64,000 nt of DNA from Nectonema munidae (lineage: Eukaryota; Nematomorpha; Nectonematoida; Nectonematidae): NCBI GenBank assembly GCA_030549495.1, contig JAUIRK010000717.1, positions 1-64,000 on the forward strand. Direction: 5' to 3'. Shown one piece after another: positions 47,101 to 59,000 of the stretch. Positions within the stretch are counted from its first letter, which is position 1. The number at the start of each line of letters is the position of its first letter. The notes beneath the pieces are model-generated. The model was not told where the DNA came from, did not search any database, and saw nothing but the letters and a program-made list of their open reading frames with translations. The position numbers were made by a program, and so were the translations under genes.

Positions 47101-50100
47101 TGGAGATGAATCATCGTAGTATACAGGTTGGAGATGAATCATTGTAGTATATAGTTTGGAGATGAATCATCGTAGAATACAGGTTGGAGAAGAATCATCG
47201 TAATATACGGGTTGGAGATAACACGCAAGTTGTCTACCCGCGTTCAACCGTACAGGTTATGAGAATATATAATTACATAACAGAGAAGAGTTTCCTAAAA
47301 CTCTTCATACTGAAAAAATATTTCTTCAAATATATTATTAATATTATAAGCTAACGATACTAGTCATTAACTCTTCATTTTCTTCACTGATATGTTCTCA
47401 TTCTGTTTATATCGTTTGGTTATATAGGAGAGTTGCTTGAAGAAGAATTGGTGGAGATTAAAAGCGTAGGCGAGTCATCTCAAGAAATGAATTCTTACGA
47501 CTTTAAGAGTGAAGAAGAATTGAAAGAAAGATTGAATGACAATGCAGAAAATGTTTTGCTTCTAAAAGTAATATATATGCATTTTAACTCAAAAATGATA
47601 ACTGTTTCATAAATAAATAAATTTTCTGAAAGCAATCCTCTAAGGAGCTGGGCGTTCCAAAATCATTTTACGCTTAAAATAGCATTTAGATACCAAGTAG
47701 ATCTCTAAAATCAATAATAAATCGCAAACAACTTTCTTCAGTAAAAAATACACTCTGTTATCCTGCCTGTTTTCCTCCTTTTCAAATTTGTAAAATAGAA
47801 ATTTATTTTATCAAACAAAGAATCTTTATTTATACATACGTATAAGTGAAACAATTTATTTTGCAACCCAATAGTTTTTTGAGGCTCTTTTGACTCTCAC
47901 TAAAAATTCGAAATTCTTGTAGATCTTGATTCTTTAAATCGTTTAACGACTTCCTTGTAGGAAGAAGAGCTAGTTTGAGACTAAACTAGCGTTCCAATTT
48001 TTTTTTGCTCTATCAAATATTTTATAAAAAAAAATTTATATTTATAAAAGTAGTTGAGTGGATTTTTTTAATATAATCCTAATTACGCTCTTGATTCTAA
48101 AGTGGCCTCTCAAAAAAGTCAAAACCTCCCCCCCCCCCCACTCCCAATAATTTGACTCAGTTCTCTTTTTTTCTGGCCACCAAAAGTCATAAAAGATATA
48201 TGTCGAATGCATCCTTGCATCAGCCCTAAATGAAATTTCCTTTACACAAAATTTTGATTTTAATAATTTGTTTTCAATTTTATTTTTCAAGAAAAAGACT
48301 TGTTCTTGTTTATTGATGTTGAGTGACACAGAGCTCAAAACAGGCGTCAATTTTTGCCTGGACATCTGATTGGTTTAAAACCTATAATCTTTAGAAAAGA
48401 GGATAACACTAATGCACTTAGCAAGAGATATCCATCGAATAGCTAACCCTCTCTTAACCTTCGCACTACGGACGATTTGTATACCCCTCGAACTACGGAG
48501 CAATGGAAAAAAACTCCACTATTATTATCATCAAATAAACGTATACAAGAGCAATATCTCGTTATTATAAACATTTATTGCTTCTTATAGCTTGTTTAGA
48601 ATGATGTTGATGAAACCATTCGACTATCATGATGATGATAGTGGAGATGATTTGATAATATTATAGTTGCATGATATTTGTTCTAACACCATTGACGGAC
48701 TCCGTGCCTTTTGCCAGTGTTAAAGATTCCTTCATCTTCGAATTTTTCCATTAAATTTAAAATATCCAGCCAATAGTTGAGGAAAGAAAAATAGAGAGAA
48801 TGTGAAGGATTGGTGCATCTAGTTTTTAACTGATGTATTATCAATTGATTTGTGGCTGGAGACTGTATTGATGTAATAGGAACACTCTCAGTGCTGTTAA
48901 TTTTGAGTGTATGTGTGTAGATAGGTTTTGTTAAAAACAAATTTTTTTCTAGTTTTCGTTAAAATAATTTTGTCGATACACTTATTTGTAGTTTTTGGAA
49001 CTCGTTTATGCGGTAATCCTTTGTCCGAACAAAAACCAAGAGAAACGCATTTGCGTAATCTTACTTGGTATCGAATTCGTTATACCAAATTGCAGTTCTC
49101 TATCTAATCCTTATTTTACATTGAAAACTATTCATTAATACAGCTTATCTGAAATTATGCTACTCACTTTGACACTGGCAAGAATACCAGTTTACATACT
49201 TGCTAACCAGAGTTGATGTTGTGTAACAATAAATCCGTGTAATCACCGCTGCTTGATTTTCTTGATAAATAAATCATCTTGTTCAATAAATACATGTGTG
49301 CTATTTGCCAAAATCAAACGGTTCTTACTTCTATACAAGTTGAAAGTGTGGTGCAACAAAACATCCAAAATAATTTGTTTAAGAATTCCACGTAGATAGC
49401 GTGTATGTATAGATAATTTCGATTACATTTGTCAACTTAGTTAATGTATATTATTATGTAACTACAAACAGTTGACGATACGAACAAAGATGCTAGTGTC
49501 TACTACTACTTGCTTAAAGTCTAACTACTCACTGACATCAAACAGGTTTTTTGCATCTTGCCTAACCGTTTATTGGGCATACTGCTAAATTCAATAATCT
49601 AGCTAATATTCATATTCACTTAACTAATTACACTTTCATGCCAAAATTTATATTTTCTGAACATTCATCAATACAAAAAATAAAATGGAATTTGACGAAA
49701 TTAACTGAAACAATTTCCTTTTTTGAAATCGTAAAAGAATACGCATTTTTAAAAATTTGCAAATTTTTTATTCTAGTCAGATCTTACATGTTTATCAGGC
49801 ATCATTACAGTGTTATAGCTTTAATACATTTAGAACATTACACTTTTAAGGCTTTTTTTTCAATTTCACTTAAGAAAGAGATAACATGATGATTTTAATG
49901 ATAACGTGGACCACAATTTATTTTTAAATTATAAAAGTTTTGATTGCAAATGTAAACAATTTACTTTTTATTGGGGACAAAAATTCCATTCTTTCTATCG
50001 AAAAAAGGATCACTAATTCCTTTAAGACACGACTGAATTATAAACAATCTTCACACAATAACACGTAGCCTCTTTTCAAATATATTTTCCTTTGTGAATT

Positions 50101-52062
50101 CTTTTCCTCTTAAAATTCATCATTATTGTAGAATGCAATGCGATCTTAGAAAGAAAAATTTTTTAGGTACAAACGTGGGTAAGAATATATTGAAATGTGA
50201 ATAGAACTTAGACCCGGTATATTTCAGAAAATTTAAATTTAATTGTGATTAAAGTTGTTATATAAAACTCATTTAAAAAGAAGCAGATTAACTTTCAAAA
50301 ACCTGGAACTTGAAGGGTTGAATCTGTTTCATGAAAGTAATCTACACTAACATACCGATGTACTTAATAATCAAAAGTATTTTTCTTTCTTTTCAACGTG
50401 ATGGTAAGTTTTGTGCATTTTTTAAAAGGACCTTCAATGAATTGTACATTGGAATAATTTTTTTGAATCTGATATGCATCGTCCTTTTAATTGTATTTAT
50501 ATAATGGCGTAACTTTTCCACTTAGATCCACTCTCAAAATGTGTCTTCTAATCCCAATGCACTGTGGAAGCACTTTACTTTTTCCAATATAAATATTGGT
50601 GTGTTTAGATGTCTTCAGAATAAAGAGTACACTTATTATATTTTTCTATTTTTCTCCACTACATTGTGTTCTTCTTAGATTTTGTGAAAGAAAATCCTGG
50701 TTTAGGCATAAGTACGTTCTCATCTTTCCTAAGGCAGGTTATCGAAAAGCCTTCAAGATTTCGCGATACAAGAGGAATTGCGAAAGTTCTTATTGTCTCT
50801 CGCTTTGGATGAAGAAGGAACTTAACGCAAATATCTTGGATGCGATAAGGGCAAAAGCCACAATCTCAAACCACTCCTTTCCTACCTCTTGTCTGCGCAA
50901 TGAATTTTCCTTTATTCATTCTGGCACCTTGGAGAACTTACGAGCCCTCAAACCTGGAGTAGTGGGTCTAATGATTTATAATCGCGATTTTTGGCCGCTT
51001 TGGTTCACTGTTCTCCTGCATAAGTACATTCACGATAGTTCCTTTCTCTCATTTACCCCTTTGACAAATTTATCAAAGTTCATCGGCGATTACAATTTAA
51101 CATTGCGCGATCATGTCTCCTACTCCAAGCATTACTTTCGGAAAGAGATCGACAGAAACTTTTTAATTATTTGCAGACATCGTGATTTCAAGTATTCTAA
51201 TGGGAGCAGCTGCCAACCTCATTTTATCAACTACCTAACCTTGAAGAAACAATTGAAAGAGAATTTTTTGAGTCGTAATGACATCTTTTGTTTTTGTTTT
51301 TTGATGTTGAATTTATTTTGCATTTTTGACTTTTTCCTTTATCAAGACAAATTACTTGTCAAATTCCTATATTACTCCCTCACGGCTTCTGCCTATAATT
51401 CATTGCATTTCTTAGCTTGGCTCCTTTTCTTCGACTCGAGTGATTTATTCGTTTCATTCTACAACTTGAATTTCCTTTTTTCCAAGAGCATGCAGTTTTT
51501 CATTCAAAAGCCTTTAACATACTACAACCGAGTCATCACGATTAACACGTTGATACTCAGCCAGCACTTGCCTATTTTTATCTTCCTTCTTTATTTCCTC
51601 TATGCCATCCTTGTTTGCAAGTACGTCGTCAAACTCTTCAATGCTTCACCTTCCAATTTATCCAGCTTTTTCTCAGAGTGCCTCATATCTCTTAAAGCTG
51701 AAAATGAGTACCAATTCAACTTAATATTGGATATAATGAAATCCGAAAATAACTACATTCCCACTCTCAATTTAATGCAGAAACTCAACTCTTCATCCCT
51801 GCGGCTTTCAACAAGTTACCCAATTTACTTTTCAGAATCATTTCACATTTGCGACTATCACTACCTTTCTGAAAGCTTCGTGCCATTCGAAGAAAATGGC
51901 GTGAATTTATTTTACGAAGAAGAATGCAGCATTTGTTTACAAATTTTTGAAGGCACTGACATGGTTTGTCTTCTCTCTTGTTCTCACTGCTTCCACAAAG
52001 ATTGTATTTTTTCTTGGCTTTTAAAATGTTCAAATTGTCCCAAGTGTCGGAAGAAAGTTTGA
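43956..52062 (+). CDS. RNF103: RNF103/KF-1-like RING-H2 E3 ubiquitin ligase (4 exons)
   Basis: RNF103 is an ER-membrane E3 ligase working with E2 enzymes in protein quality control. Four exons (43956-44187, 47428-47567, 50526-50626, 50679-52062) join in phase to 618 codons plus stop (human RNF103 has 685 residues). Visible parts: an N-terminal hydrophobic segment (LLLLFCFLLILIL); the block LSVKELQRLLELRGI (human LSFKKLKTILECRGL); LLESGELLEEEL (human VEKSGDLMEGEL); FCERKSWFR (human YCRRRGWVR); hydrophobic segments at about residues 362-380, 385-410 and 455-477; and a C-terminal RING-H2 (about 571-615) with CSIC, CSHCFHKDC and CPKC. The ATG at 43956 opens the hydrophobic segment. The acidic linker before the RING is shorter than in human. 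Confidence 0.92.
44703..44951. mobile_element. hAT-like MITE in RNF103 intron 1
   Basis: Inverted ends AGGGGCGCACATCC and GGATGTGCTCCCCT with one mismatch, and subterminal GGGGCAAG and CTTTGGGGCGTCCCC. Target duplication not clear. Confidence 0.6.
45655..46010 (-). pseudogene. Unidentified coding remnant in RNF103 intron 1
   Basis: The - strand frame from 45837 to 45655 has balanced, protein-like composition (PLAAMYTVVTDLQTGLRWLE, then STETSAQIIYLRNII) and a GC content above its surroundings. The same kind of composition continues upstream to about 46010 with stops (RNAVHRKITRY, FGDDEKRLGKEACDFITVM). I do not recognise the family. It may be a retroposed host-gene copy or a transposase piece. 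Confidence 0.4.
46020..47005. other. RNF103 intron 1, AT-rich, nothing recognised
   Basis: No coding resemblance, terminal repeats or RNA gene seen. Confidence 0.45.
47006..47270. repeat. Dispersed repeat with internal 28-bp minisatellite
   Basis: Contains GAAAGTTGAACATTGTCTCC, a TCATTTGTACATGGAATAGA segment, then about 5.4 tandem units of 28 bp (47071-47220) based on GTTGGAGATGAATCATCGTA, and ends with TACAGGTTATGAGAATATAT. The same flanks, with a single unit between them, occur inverted at 54345-54453. It lies in RNF103 intron 1. Confidence 0.88.
47428..47567 (+). CDS. RNF103: RNF103 exon 2
   Basis: AG 47426-47427, GT 47568-47569; phase 1 in, phase 0 out. GELLEEELVEIK and an acidic EEELKERLNDN stretch then NVLLLK, aligning with human GDLMEGEL.. 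and GIWLVQV. Confidence 0.88.
47568..50525. other. RNF103 intron 2
   Basis: 3 kb of mostly AT-rich DNA. It holds a C-run at 48128-48140 and a possible piggyBac transposase scrap on the - strand at about 48800-48690 (LDILNLMEKFEDEGIFNTGK, like the piggyBac TSLDLL.KL...GI.ATG pattern), with TTAA at 48454-48457. No other feature was supported. Confidence 0.45.
50526..50626 (+). CDS. RNF103: RNF103 exon 3
   Basis: AG 50524-50525, GT 50627-50628; phase 0 in, phase 2 out. It ends GVFRCLQNKE, aligning with human GTFNCSSDPR. The following intron is only 52 nt. Confidence 0.85.
50679..52062 (+). CDS. RNF103: RNF103 exon 4 (membrane segments and RING-H2)
   Basis: AG 50677-50678, phase 2 in. Begins FCERKSWFRHKYV, runs 460 codons to the TGA at 52060-52062, and ends with the RING-H2 ligands C-x2-C, C-x-H-x2-H-x2-C and C-x2-C. 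The frame is also open through the mini-intron side upstream, which makes the single-exon frame look longer than it is. Confidence 0.93.
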
Positions 52063-52619
52063 TAAATTTTAACTAATATTACAAAATACATTTTTATCTA
52101 TAAAAAACGTACCTGTTATTTTATTTATTGCATTCTTTCAGAATTTTTTACTAAAAAGTTATACAAGAGTTCCAATATCGACACATCATATTTTTGAATG
52201 AACACAAGGGATTACAAAAAAGACCTTGATTGAAATATAAAAGTTTACATATCTTAAAAAATTAACAATAATATTTTAGAATTTGTTTATCAAAGTTTTT
52301 CATTAAAATTTTTAAAATGGAAGGGTTTAAAATTAGTGGCCTGGCAAAAGCAAGGAGACAAAATATAATGAAAAGTATATGAAGTATACAAAGCATTGCG
52401 GTTTTGCCAGACTACTAAATATCTTACTTATAAAGTCAATGAAAATTAACTAATTTTAATGGCACAGCTGCTATAAATATGATTTTATGAAATTTCAAGA
52501 AACCTCATACTAAGGTGAGGGAACCAACAAAATTAAAAGTATCTTTTGTCAAATATGAGTAAAAAAAATATATAAAATTTATTCTAATAAAATATATATG
52601 GGATTAGCGCGAATGCAGA

Positions 52620-52820
52620 TCCCAACATCCAAAAATTATGCGTTTGAATTATTATCAAACTTTGATGCGTGAGTATGGTTGGTTAGATGCTGGATTCGAT
52701 AACTCGAAGTCTTGGGTTCGATCCTGCATCAAGCCTGCTTTCCTCATAGTTCGATACAAGCGGCGCAATTGTGCCTTTTCGATGAAAACACCCTATGCTA
52801 CCATTACCATTATCACGTAG
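52620..52820 (+). repeat. tRNA-derived SINE, copy 1 of a tandem pair
   Basis: Head with A-box-like TGGTTGGTTAGATGCTGGA and B-box GGGTTCGATCCTGC, then a tail with GCGCAATTGTGCCTTTTCGA and GATGAAAACACC. Ends in a CCATTACCATTATC stretch, immediately followed by copy 2. Confidence 0.75.
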
Positions 52821-52965
52821 TTGCGTGACCGATTGGTTAGAGCGCAGGCTCTGAACCTGAAAGTCTCGGGTTCGATTCTGCTTCTGCCAAAAAGTCATAG
52901 CTCGATGTCAGCGGTACTCAGTGCCTTATCGATGAAAATACTATACCACCTTTAATCTTTATCTA
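52821..52965 (+). repeat. tRNA-derived SINE, copy 2 of a tandem pair
   Basis: Head TGACCGATTGGTTAGAGC and B-box GGGTTCGATTCTGC, tail GTGCCTTATCGATGAAAATA. The head resembles a tRNA, but the acceptor and T-stem do not pair, so it is a SINE rather than a tRNA gene. Confidence 0.75.
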
Positions 52966-53789
52966 CATTTGAGATAACTGTAACTCTGCTATACCCGAAG
53001 TACAATGAGTAACGACAAAGCTAAAAGGAATTTGATTTTTTAAAAAGAATTTTGATCACGGTTCCCTCTTTTTAACTATTATATTCAATTAGACTTAATA
53101 AAAATAGTTTTATTTTTAAGATGAGTACGTATAGAAAATCTTTCATATTTTCTACTGATTATGTTAAATATTATATATTTTTTTTATTGTTTATAACTTA
53201 TTTGTAATTTTGAGGCTGCAACTCCATTTATGTAAAAAATATTAATAGTCATTGAAAGATTTCCAGAATTTTAGACATTTTTGCTTTATGCTGCAGCGCA
53301 AATGTTTGATCTATTTTCTTAAACATAATCTATTAAAATGTTCTATTGATTTTATTTGTAGTTTAGTGTCTTTCTTGCATTTTCACAATGATAATTTATA
53401 ACCTTTTTATCTAAGACAAAACAAAATAGTTCATAAATTGAAGTTATCGTAATTTTTTTCCTAAAAACTTTCTGCTTATAAACTGAGTTTTGTTCCTTGT
53501 AAAGTAAAAAGTTCATTCTTTCATCTTATTACAGCCTTTTCCTATGAGTTGCAAAAGTATAATAAGGCTTGGACTAAAATGATAAATTTTTTATGTCGCG
53601 ATTTTGCAATGTTGCACACTGAAAAGAGTGTCTATGAATTTATATTTTAATCTTACATATATGAATATAATTATTTATGAAATCGAAGTCGCAATAATAT
53701 TACGACTCCAGACTCCACAGCCATGTTTATGCTTACAATATTTAATTTATACGATACAATCAATGCATTTACTTGACTCAGAAGACACA

Positions 53790-54240
53790 GTGATCCAAAT
53801 ACTTTCACACATTTTTTTTGAAATCAGCATGGTCGATTTAGTTTAAAAATATATTTTATAAATGAAAGTATTTCAGACATTTTCAAACCCTAATTACAAA
53901 AACCAAATCCAGAAATGAAACGAGCATAGTCGATTTGATAAAAATATATTTTATTTAAAATGTGAATTTTTTCAGACGTAAACCGCAAATTTGATTGACA
54001 CTTTCAGAAATTTCCAAACCCTATTGCAAAACTGACTCCGGAAATGAGCATAGTCGATTTGATATAAAACATATTTTTTAAATTTCAAAAATATTTTTGT
54101 AAACACTTTTCACACTTAAACCGCACATTTGATTGATACTTTTAGATATTTTCAAACCCTAAATACAAAAACTGAGTCCAGAAATGAAACCAAAATGGCG
54201 TATTTAGTAAAAAATATATATTTTATCCAAAATCAGAATT
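53790..54240. repeat. Degenerate tandem repeat, about four units
   Basis: Units of about 97 to 145 bp built around GCATAGTCGATTTGATA, an A/T-rich spacer, TTTGATTGACACTTT-like and TTTCAAACCCTA with CCAGAAATGAAAC. Unit spacing varies, so the array is old. Confidence 0.7.
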
Positions 54241-54262
54241 AATGTTTTATTAGGTAATTGTA

Positions 54263-54453
54263 TCATCAATCAAAATTTTGATTGACATTTTCTAAAAATT
54301 AGCCATGTTTATTGATAAAATTAAATATATATAAATCTCATAACCTGTAAGGGAACGTGGGTAACAAGTTGAGTGTGATCTCCAACCTGTATACTACGAT
54401 GCTTTCTATTCCATGTACAAATGACAAGGGAGACAATGTTCAACTTTCTGAAA
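54263..54453 (-). repeat. Inverted copy of the 47006 repeat, plus the 6625 repeat
   Basis: Its reverse complement carries GAAAGTTGAACATTGTCTCC, the TCATTTGTACATGGAATAGA block, one GTATACAGGTTGGAGAT unit and TACAGGTTATGAGATTTATA, matching 47006-47270 without the tandem expansion. The adjoining 54263-54345 matches 6625-6715. Confidence 0.85.
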
Positions 54454-54519
54454 TCATCTTAAATTGGTGATACATCAAGCTCTTTAGAAAACGCGTTTCT
54501 CATCAGGGTTTCTTGTTCT

Positions 54520-55240
54520 TGATAGCTCCGGGAAGTTAAAGCTCAACTTCCAGAGATTGAAGATGTTCCGTAATTTCGTTCTTCAAAGACTGATCCAATT
54601 TGATTTCTGATTCATCAGCCATTGCAGAAAGTTTTTCGAACATTGCGAAGTTTCCCAGGCTGCCTTTTCAATGCCAGTTTTTTAGTTTGGAAAGAAAGGC
54701 ACGAAAGTCGTCTTGAAAAACAAGAAAATGCGTTTCTTGCTCTTGAAGCTTCAAGTTCAGCTTGCTCAATTGATCGAAAATATCCGCAAGGTAAGCAACT
54801 CTTTTTGCCACTCCTCATCATCAAGATTGGCTAGAAATTCTTTTTTTGTACTGGGATTCATTGAGCACTTTTATTTCGTTTATCAATTCAAAAACGCGAT
54901 TAATAACATTACCTTTTGAGAGCGAACGTGTACATCAGTGTGAAAAAGGAGAATCTCATGGTCAGCATTCATGTCTTTGCATAATTCTTTGCATAATCGA
55001 GTGTTGAGTGCTTTAGATTTGATAAAATTCACAATTTTAATCAAAGAGTCAAGAACTTTTTGTAGAGGAGCAGGAAGAGTCTTACTTGCAATGGCCTATT
55101 GGATCATACAATGTATGCTTTTTGCTTGCGGTGCCAGTTTCTTCACCCTATTGTGAAATCCAGATTTCGATCCCATTATGGCTGCTGCACCATCTGTTAG
55201 GAATATAACTTTTTGAACTTTTTTTTCAAATCAAAAAGCC
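54520..55240 (-). mobile_element. hAT transposase remnant, ZBED5-like
   Basis: The - strand shows LTDGAAAIMGSKSGFHNRVK, then KTLPAPLQKVLDSLIKIVNF, a NTRLCKELCKDMNADHEI block and LSKGNVINRVFELIN, followed by ADIFDQLSKLNLKLQ. This is the core of ZBED5/SCAND3-type hAT transposases. Frames shift several times. The ends were not identified. Confidence 0.82.
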
Positions 55241-55539
55241 TGCAGCCTTATTCAGTGAAACTTTTTATTTGGAACATAAAAAAGTCATTTTTATTGATTT
55301 TGGCGCCATAAAGTTCGCGCGCATTGCTATGTGAAAAATTTATTCTATGTGATCAATATTATATTATAGAATTTCAGGTTTTTTTTCATTTATCAACATG
55401 TAAAACTTTTTTTGTTTTATTTGATTTAATTTAGACCATATTTTGATATCAATTATGAATTTTGACTTAATTGGTTTTTTTCACATTTTAACATATTTTT
55501 TAGAGTCAATAAATTCTTTTTTTCGTTAATCAAAAAATG

Positions 55540-56090
55540 AATAATAAAAACTTGCCCAAAATATGCGCTGTAAAAAGAAGGCCAGAAATCTCTCTGATAA
55601 CGGCGAGTTTATCTGATTTGTGCAAAATACCAACAAAAAAACAAGTTATCGGTATCCTGAATTGTTTATACCAGAATAAAGATGCTGTCAGAAGAATTGA
55701 GTAATTTATGGAAAGCCTTGAATTTCCCAACCGTTTCACACCAGCAAGTGTTGTCGAAAGCAAAAAGTGTTATTGATCTTTATGAAAGAGAAAGTCAGAC
55801 AAAATAGAAGAGGAGATGAAGCATCTTTTAGACGTGACTAAAACTGATGGTACATGGCTTTCTTCAGAAGATAACTCTACGATACTCAAATTCAAACAGC
55901 CGGCAGAGTTGGATATGAAATCAGAAAAAAAGCTGACATCAAAACGATTCATCTTTCAAAGCGCAAATTCATCGAAAGCACGTCAGCTACGCAGTCAGTC
56001 GATTTGAGTAATGAAATACACGAAAATGATGCCGAGATCTCTGATTGCTTTGATGGTGAAAGCGACGATGACTTTATACCAGTTAGGCTA
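55540..56090 (+). pseudogene. Left part of an unclassified transposon-like gene
   Basis: The + strand holds broken frames with ELSNLWKALNFPTVSHQQ and KAKSVIDLYERESQ, then KHLLDVTKTDGTWLSSEDNS. These recall a widespread, uncharacterised repeat-encoded protein family of invertebrates (LW.KA..PT, then LYE). It is interrupted by the satellite at 56100; a right part resumes at about 60480. The superfamily is not known to me. Confidence 0.5.
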
Positions 56091-56099
56091 TACCAAAGT

Positions 56100-59000
56100 T
56101 TTTGTTATACGTACATACTTATGTCTATGTGTCACGTTATATATCCCTATTTAATTGTGTCGCCATACGTCGCAGCATATCTTTTTATTGTCGCTTGGTA
56201 TTCCCCTATATCCCTTTCATCTATTTTAGTGTCGCGACTGTCGCTTTATATTTTCCTATTTTATTTGTGTCGCCATACGTCGCAGCATATCTTTTTATTG
56301 TCGCTTGGTATTTCCCTATATCCCTTTCATCTATTTTAGTGTCGCGACTGTCGCTTTATATTTTCCTATTTTATTTGTGTCGCCATACGTCGCAGCATAT
56401 CTTTTTATTGTCATTTGGTATTTCCCTATATCCTATTCATCTATTTTAGTGTCGTGACTGTCGCATCCTAACTCTTAAATTAAGCACTCTTTCAGTTTTG
56501 CTAACTCTAACTCTAAAGATAAGCAGTGTCCAATTTTCCCAACTCTAACTCTAAGTTTAGGCACTCTTCTAATATACCTAACTCTAACTCTAATTTTAAG
56601 CATTCTTCTAATTTACCTAACTCTAACTGTAAAATTAAGCACTTTTCCAGTTTTTCATCCCTTTCATCTATTTTAGTGTCGCGACTGTCGCTTTATATTT
56701 TCCTATTTTATTTGTGTCGCCATACGTCGCAGCATATCTTTTTATTGTCGTTTGGTATTTCCCAATATCCCTTTCATCTATTTTAGTGTCGCGACTGTCG
56801 CTTTATATTTTCCTATTTTATTTGTGTCGCCATACGCCGCAGCATATCTTTTTATTGTCGCTTGGTATTTCCCTATATCCTATTAATCTATTTTAGTGTC
56901 GCGACTGTCGCTTTATATTTTCCTATTTTATTTGTGTCGCCATACGTCGCAGCATATCTTTTTATTGTCGTTTGGTATTTCCCTATATCCTATTCATCTA
57001 TTTTAGTGTCGCGACTGTCGCTTTATATTTTCCTATTTTATTTGTGTCGCCATACGTCGCAGCATATCTTTTTATTGTCGCTTGGTATTTCCCTATATCC
57101 TATTCATCTATTTTAGTGTCGTGACTGTCGCATCCTAACTCTAAAATTAAGCACTCTTTCAGTTTTGCTAACTCTAACTCTAAAGATAAGCAGTGTCCAA
57201 TTTTCCCAACTCTAACTTTAAGCATTCTTCTAATTTACCTAACTCTAACTGTAAATTAAGCACTTTTCCATTTCCCATCCCTTTCATCTATTTTATGTCG
57301 CGACTGTCGCTTTATATTTTCCTATTTTATTTGTGTCGCCATACGTCGCAGCATATCTTTTTATTGTCCATTGGTATTTCCCTATATCCTATTCATCTAT
57401 TTTCGTGTCGTGACTGTCGCTTTATATTTTCCTATTTTATTTGTGTCGCCATACGTCGCAGCATATCTTTTTATTGTCGCTTGGTATTTCCCTATATCCT
57501 ATTCATCTATTTTAGTGTCGTGACTGTCGCATCCTAACTCTAAAATTAAGCACTCTTCAGTTTTGCTAACTCTAACTCTAAAGATAAGCAGTGTCCAATT
57601 TTCCCAACTCTAACTCTAATTTTAAGCATTCTTCTAATTTACCTAACTCTAACTGTAAATTAAGCACTTTTCCATTTCCCATCCCTTTCATCTATTTTAT
57701 GTCGCGACTGTCGCTTTATATTTTCCTATTTTATTTGTGTCGCCATACGTCGCAGCATATCTTTTTATTGTCCATTGGTATTTCCCTATATCCTATTCAT
57801 CTATTTTCGTGTCGTGACTGTCGCTTTATATTTTCCTATTTTATTTGTGTCGCCATACGTCGCAGCATAACTTTTTATTGTCGCTTGGTATTTCCCTATA
57901 TCCTATTAATCTATTTTAGTGTCGCGACTGTCGCTTTATATTTTCCTATTTTATTTGTGTCGCCATACGTCGCAGCACATCTTTTTATTGTCGCTTGCTA
58001 TTTCCCTATATCCTATTCATCTATTTTAGTGTCGCGACTGTCGCTTTATATTTTCCTATTTTATTTGTGTCGCCATACGTCGCAGCATATCTTTTTATTG
58101 TCGCTTGGTATTTCCCTATATCCTATTCATCTATTTCAGTGTCGCGACTGTCGCATTCTAACTCTAAAATTAAGCACTCTTTCAGTTTTGCTAACTCTAA
58201 CTCTAAAGATAAGCAGTGTCCAATTTTCCCAACTCTAACTCTAAGTTTAGGCACTCTTCTAATATACCTAACTCTAACTCAAAGTTTGAGCATTCTTCTA
58301 ATTTACCTAACTCTAACTTTAAAATTAAGAACTTTTCCAGTTTTCCTAACTCTAACTCTAAAGATAAGCAGTTTTCCGATTTTCCTAACTCTAATTCTAA
58401 GTTTATACATTCTTATTATTTACTTAACTCTAATTCTAAGTTTAAGCACTCATCTAATATACTTAACTCTAACTCAAAGTTTGAGCACTTTTCTAATTTA
58501 CCTAACTCTAACTCTAAAATTAAGCACTCTTTCAGTTTTGTAAACTCTAACTCTAAAGATAAGCAGTGTCCAATTTTCCCAACTCTAACTCTAAGTTTAA
58601 GCAGCCTTCCAATATACCTAACTCTAACTCTAATTTTAAGCACTCTTCTAATTTACCTAACTCTAACTGTAAAATTAAGCACTTTTCCAGTTTTACTAAC
58701 TCTAACTCTAAAGATAAGCAGTGTCCAATTTTCCCAACTCTAACTCTAAGTTTAAGCAGCCTTCCAATATACCTAACTCTAACTTTAAAATTAAGAACTT
58801 TTCCAGTTTTCCTAACTCTAAAGATAAGCAGTTTTCCGATTTTCCTAACTCTAATTCTAAGTTTATACATTCTTATTATTTACTTAACTCTAACTCAAAG
58901 TTTGAGCACTTTTCTAATTTACCTAACTCTAACTCTAAGTTTAAGCAGCCTTCCAATATACCTAAATCTAACTCAAAGTTTGAGCACTTTTCTAATTTAC

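Noticed and set aside
47071-47220. CRISPR-like array of 28-bp repeats
   Set aside because: Units are directly adjacent with no spacers, in a eukaryotic intron; it is a minisatellite.
48445-48730. A complete piggyBac element in RNF103 intron 2
   Set aside because: One TTAA end and a short transposase-like scrap are visible, but the other end does not mirror the first.
50596-50678. Reading RNF103's last part as a single frame starting at 50596
   Set aside because: The homologous RNF103 pattern requires exon 3 in another frame (50526-50626) and a 52-nt intron; the frame before 50679 is intron and shadow sequence.
52826-52890. Functional tRNA gene
   Set aside because: The D and anticodon-like arms and B-box are visible, but the acceptor and T stems do not pair and the sequence continues into a SINE tail.
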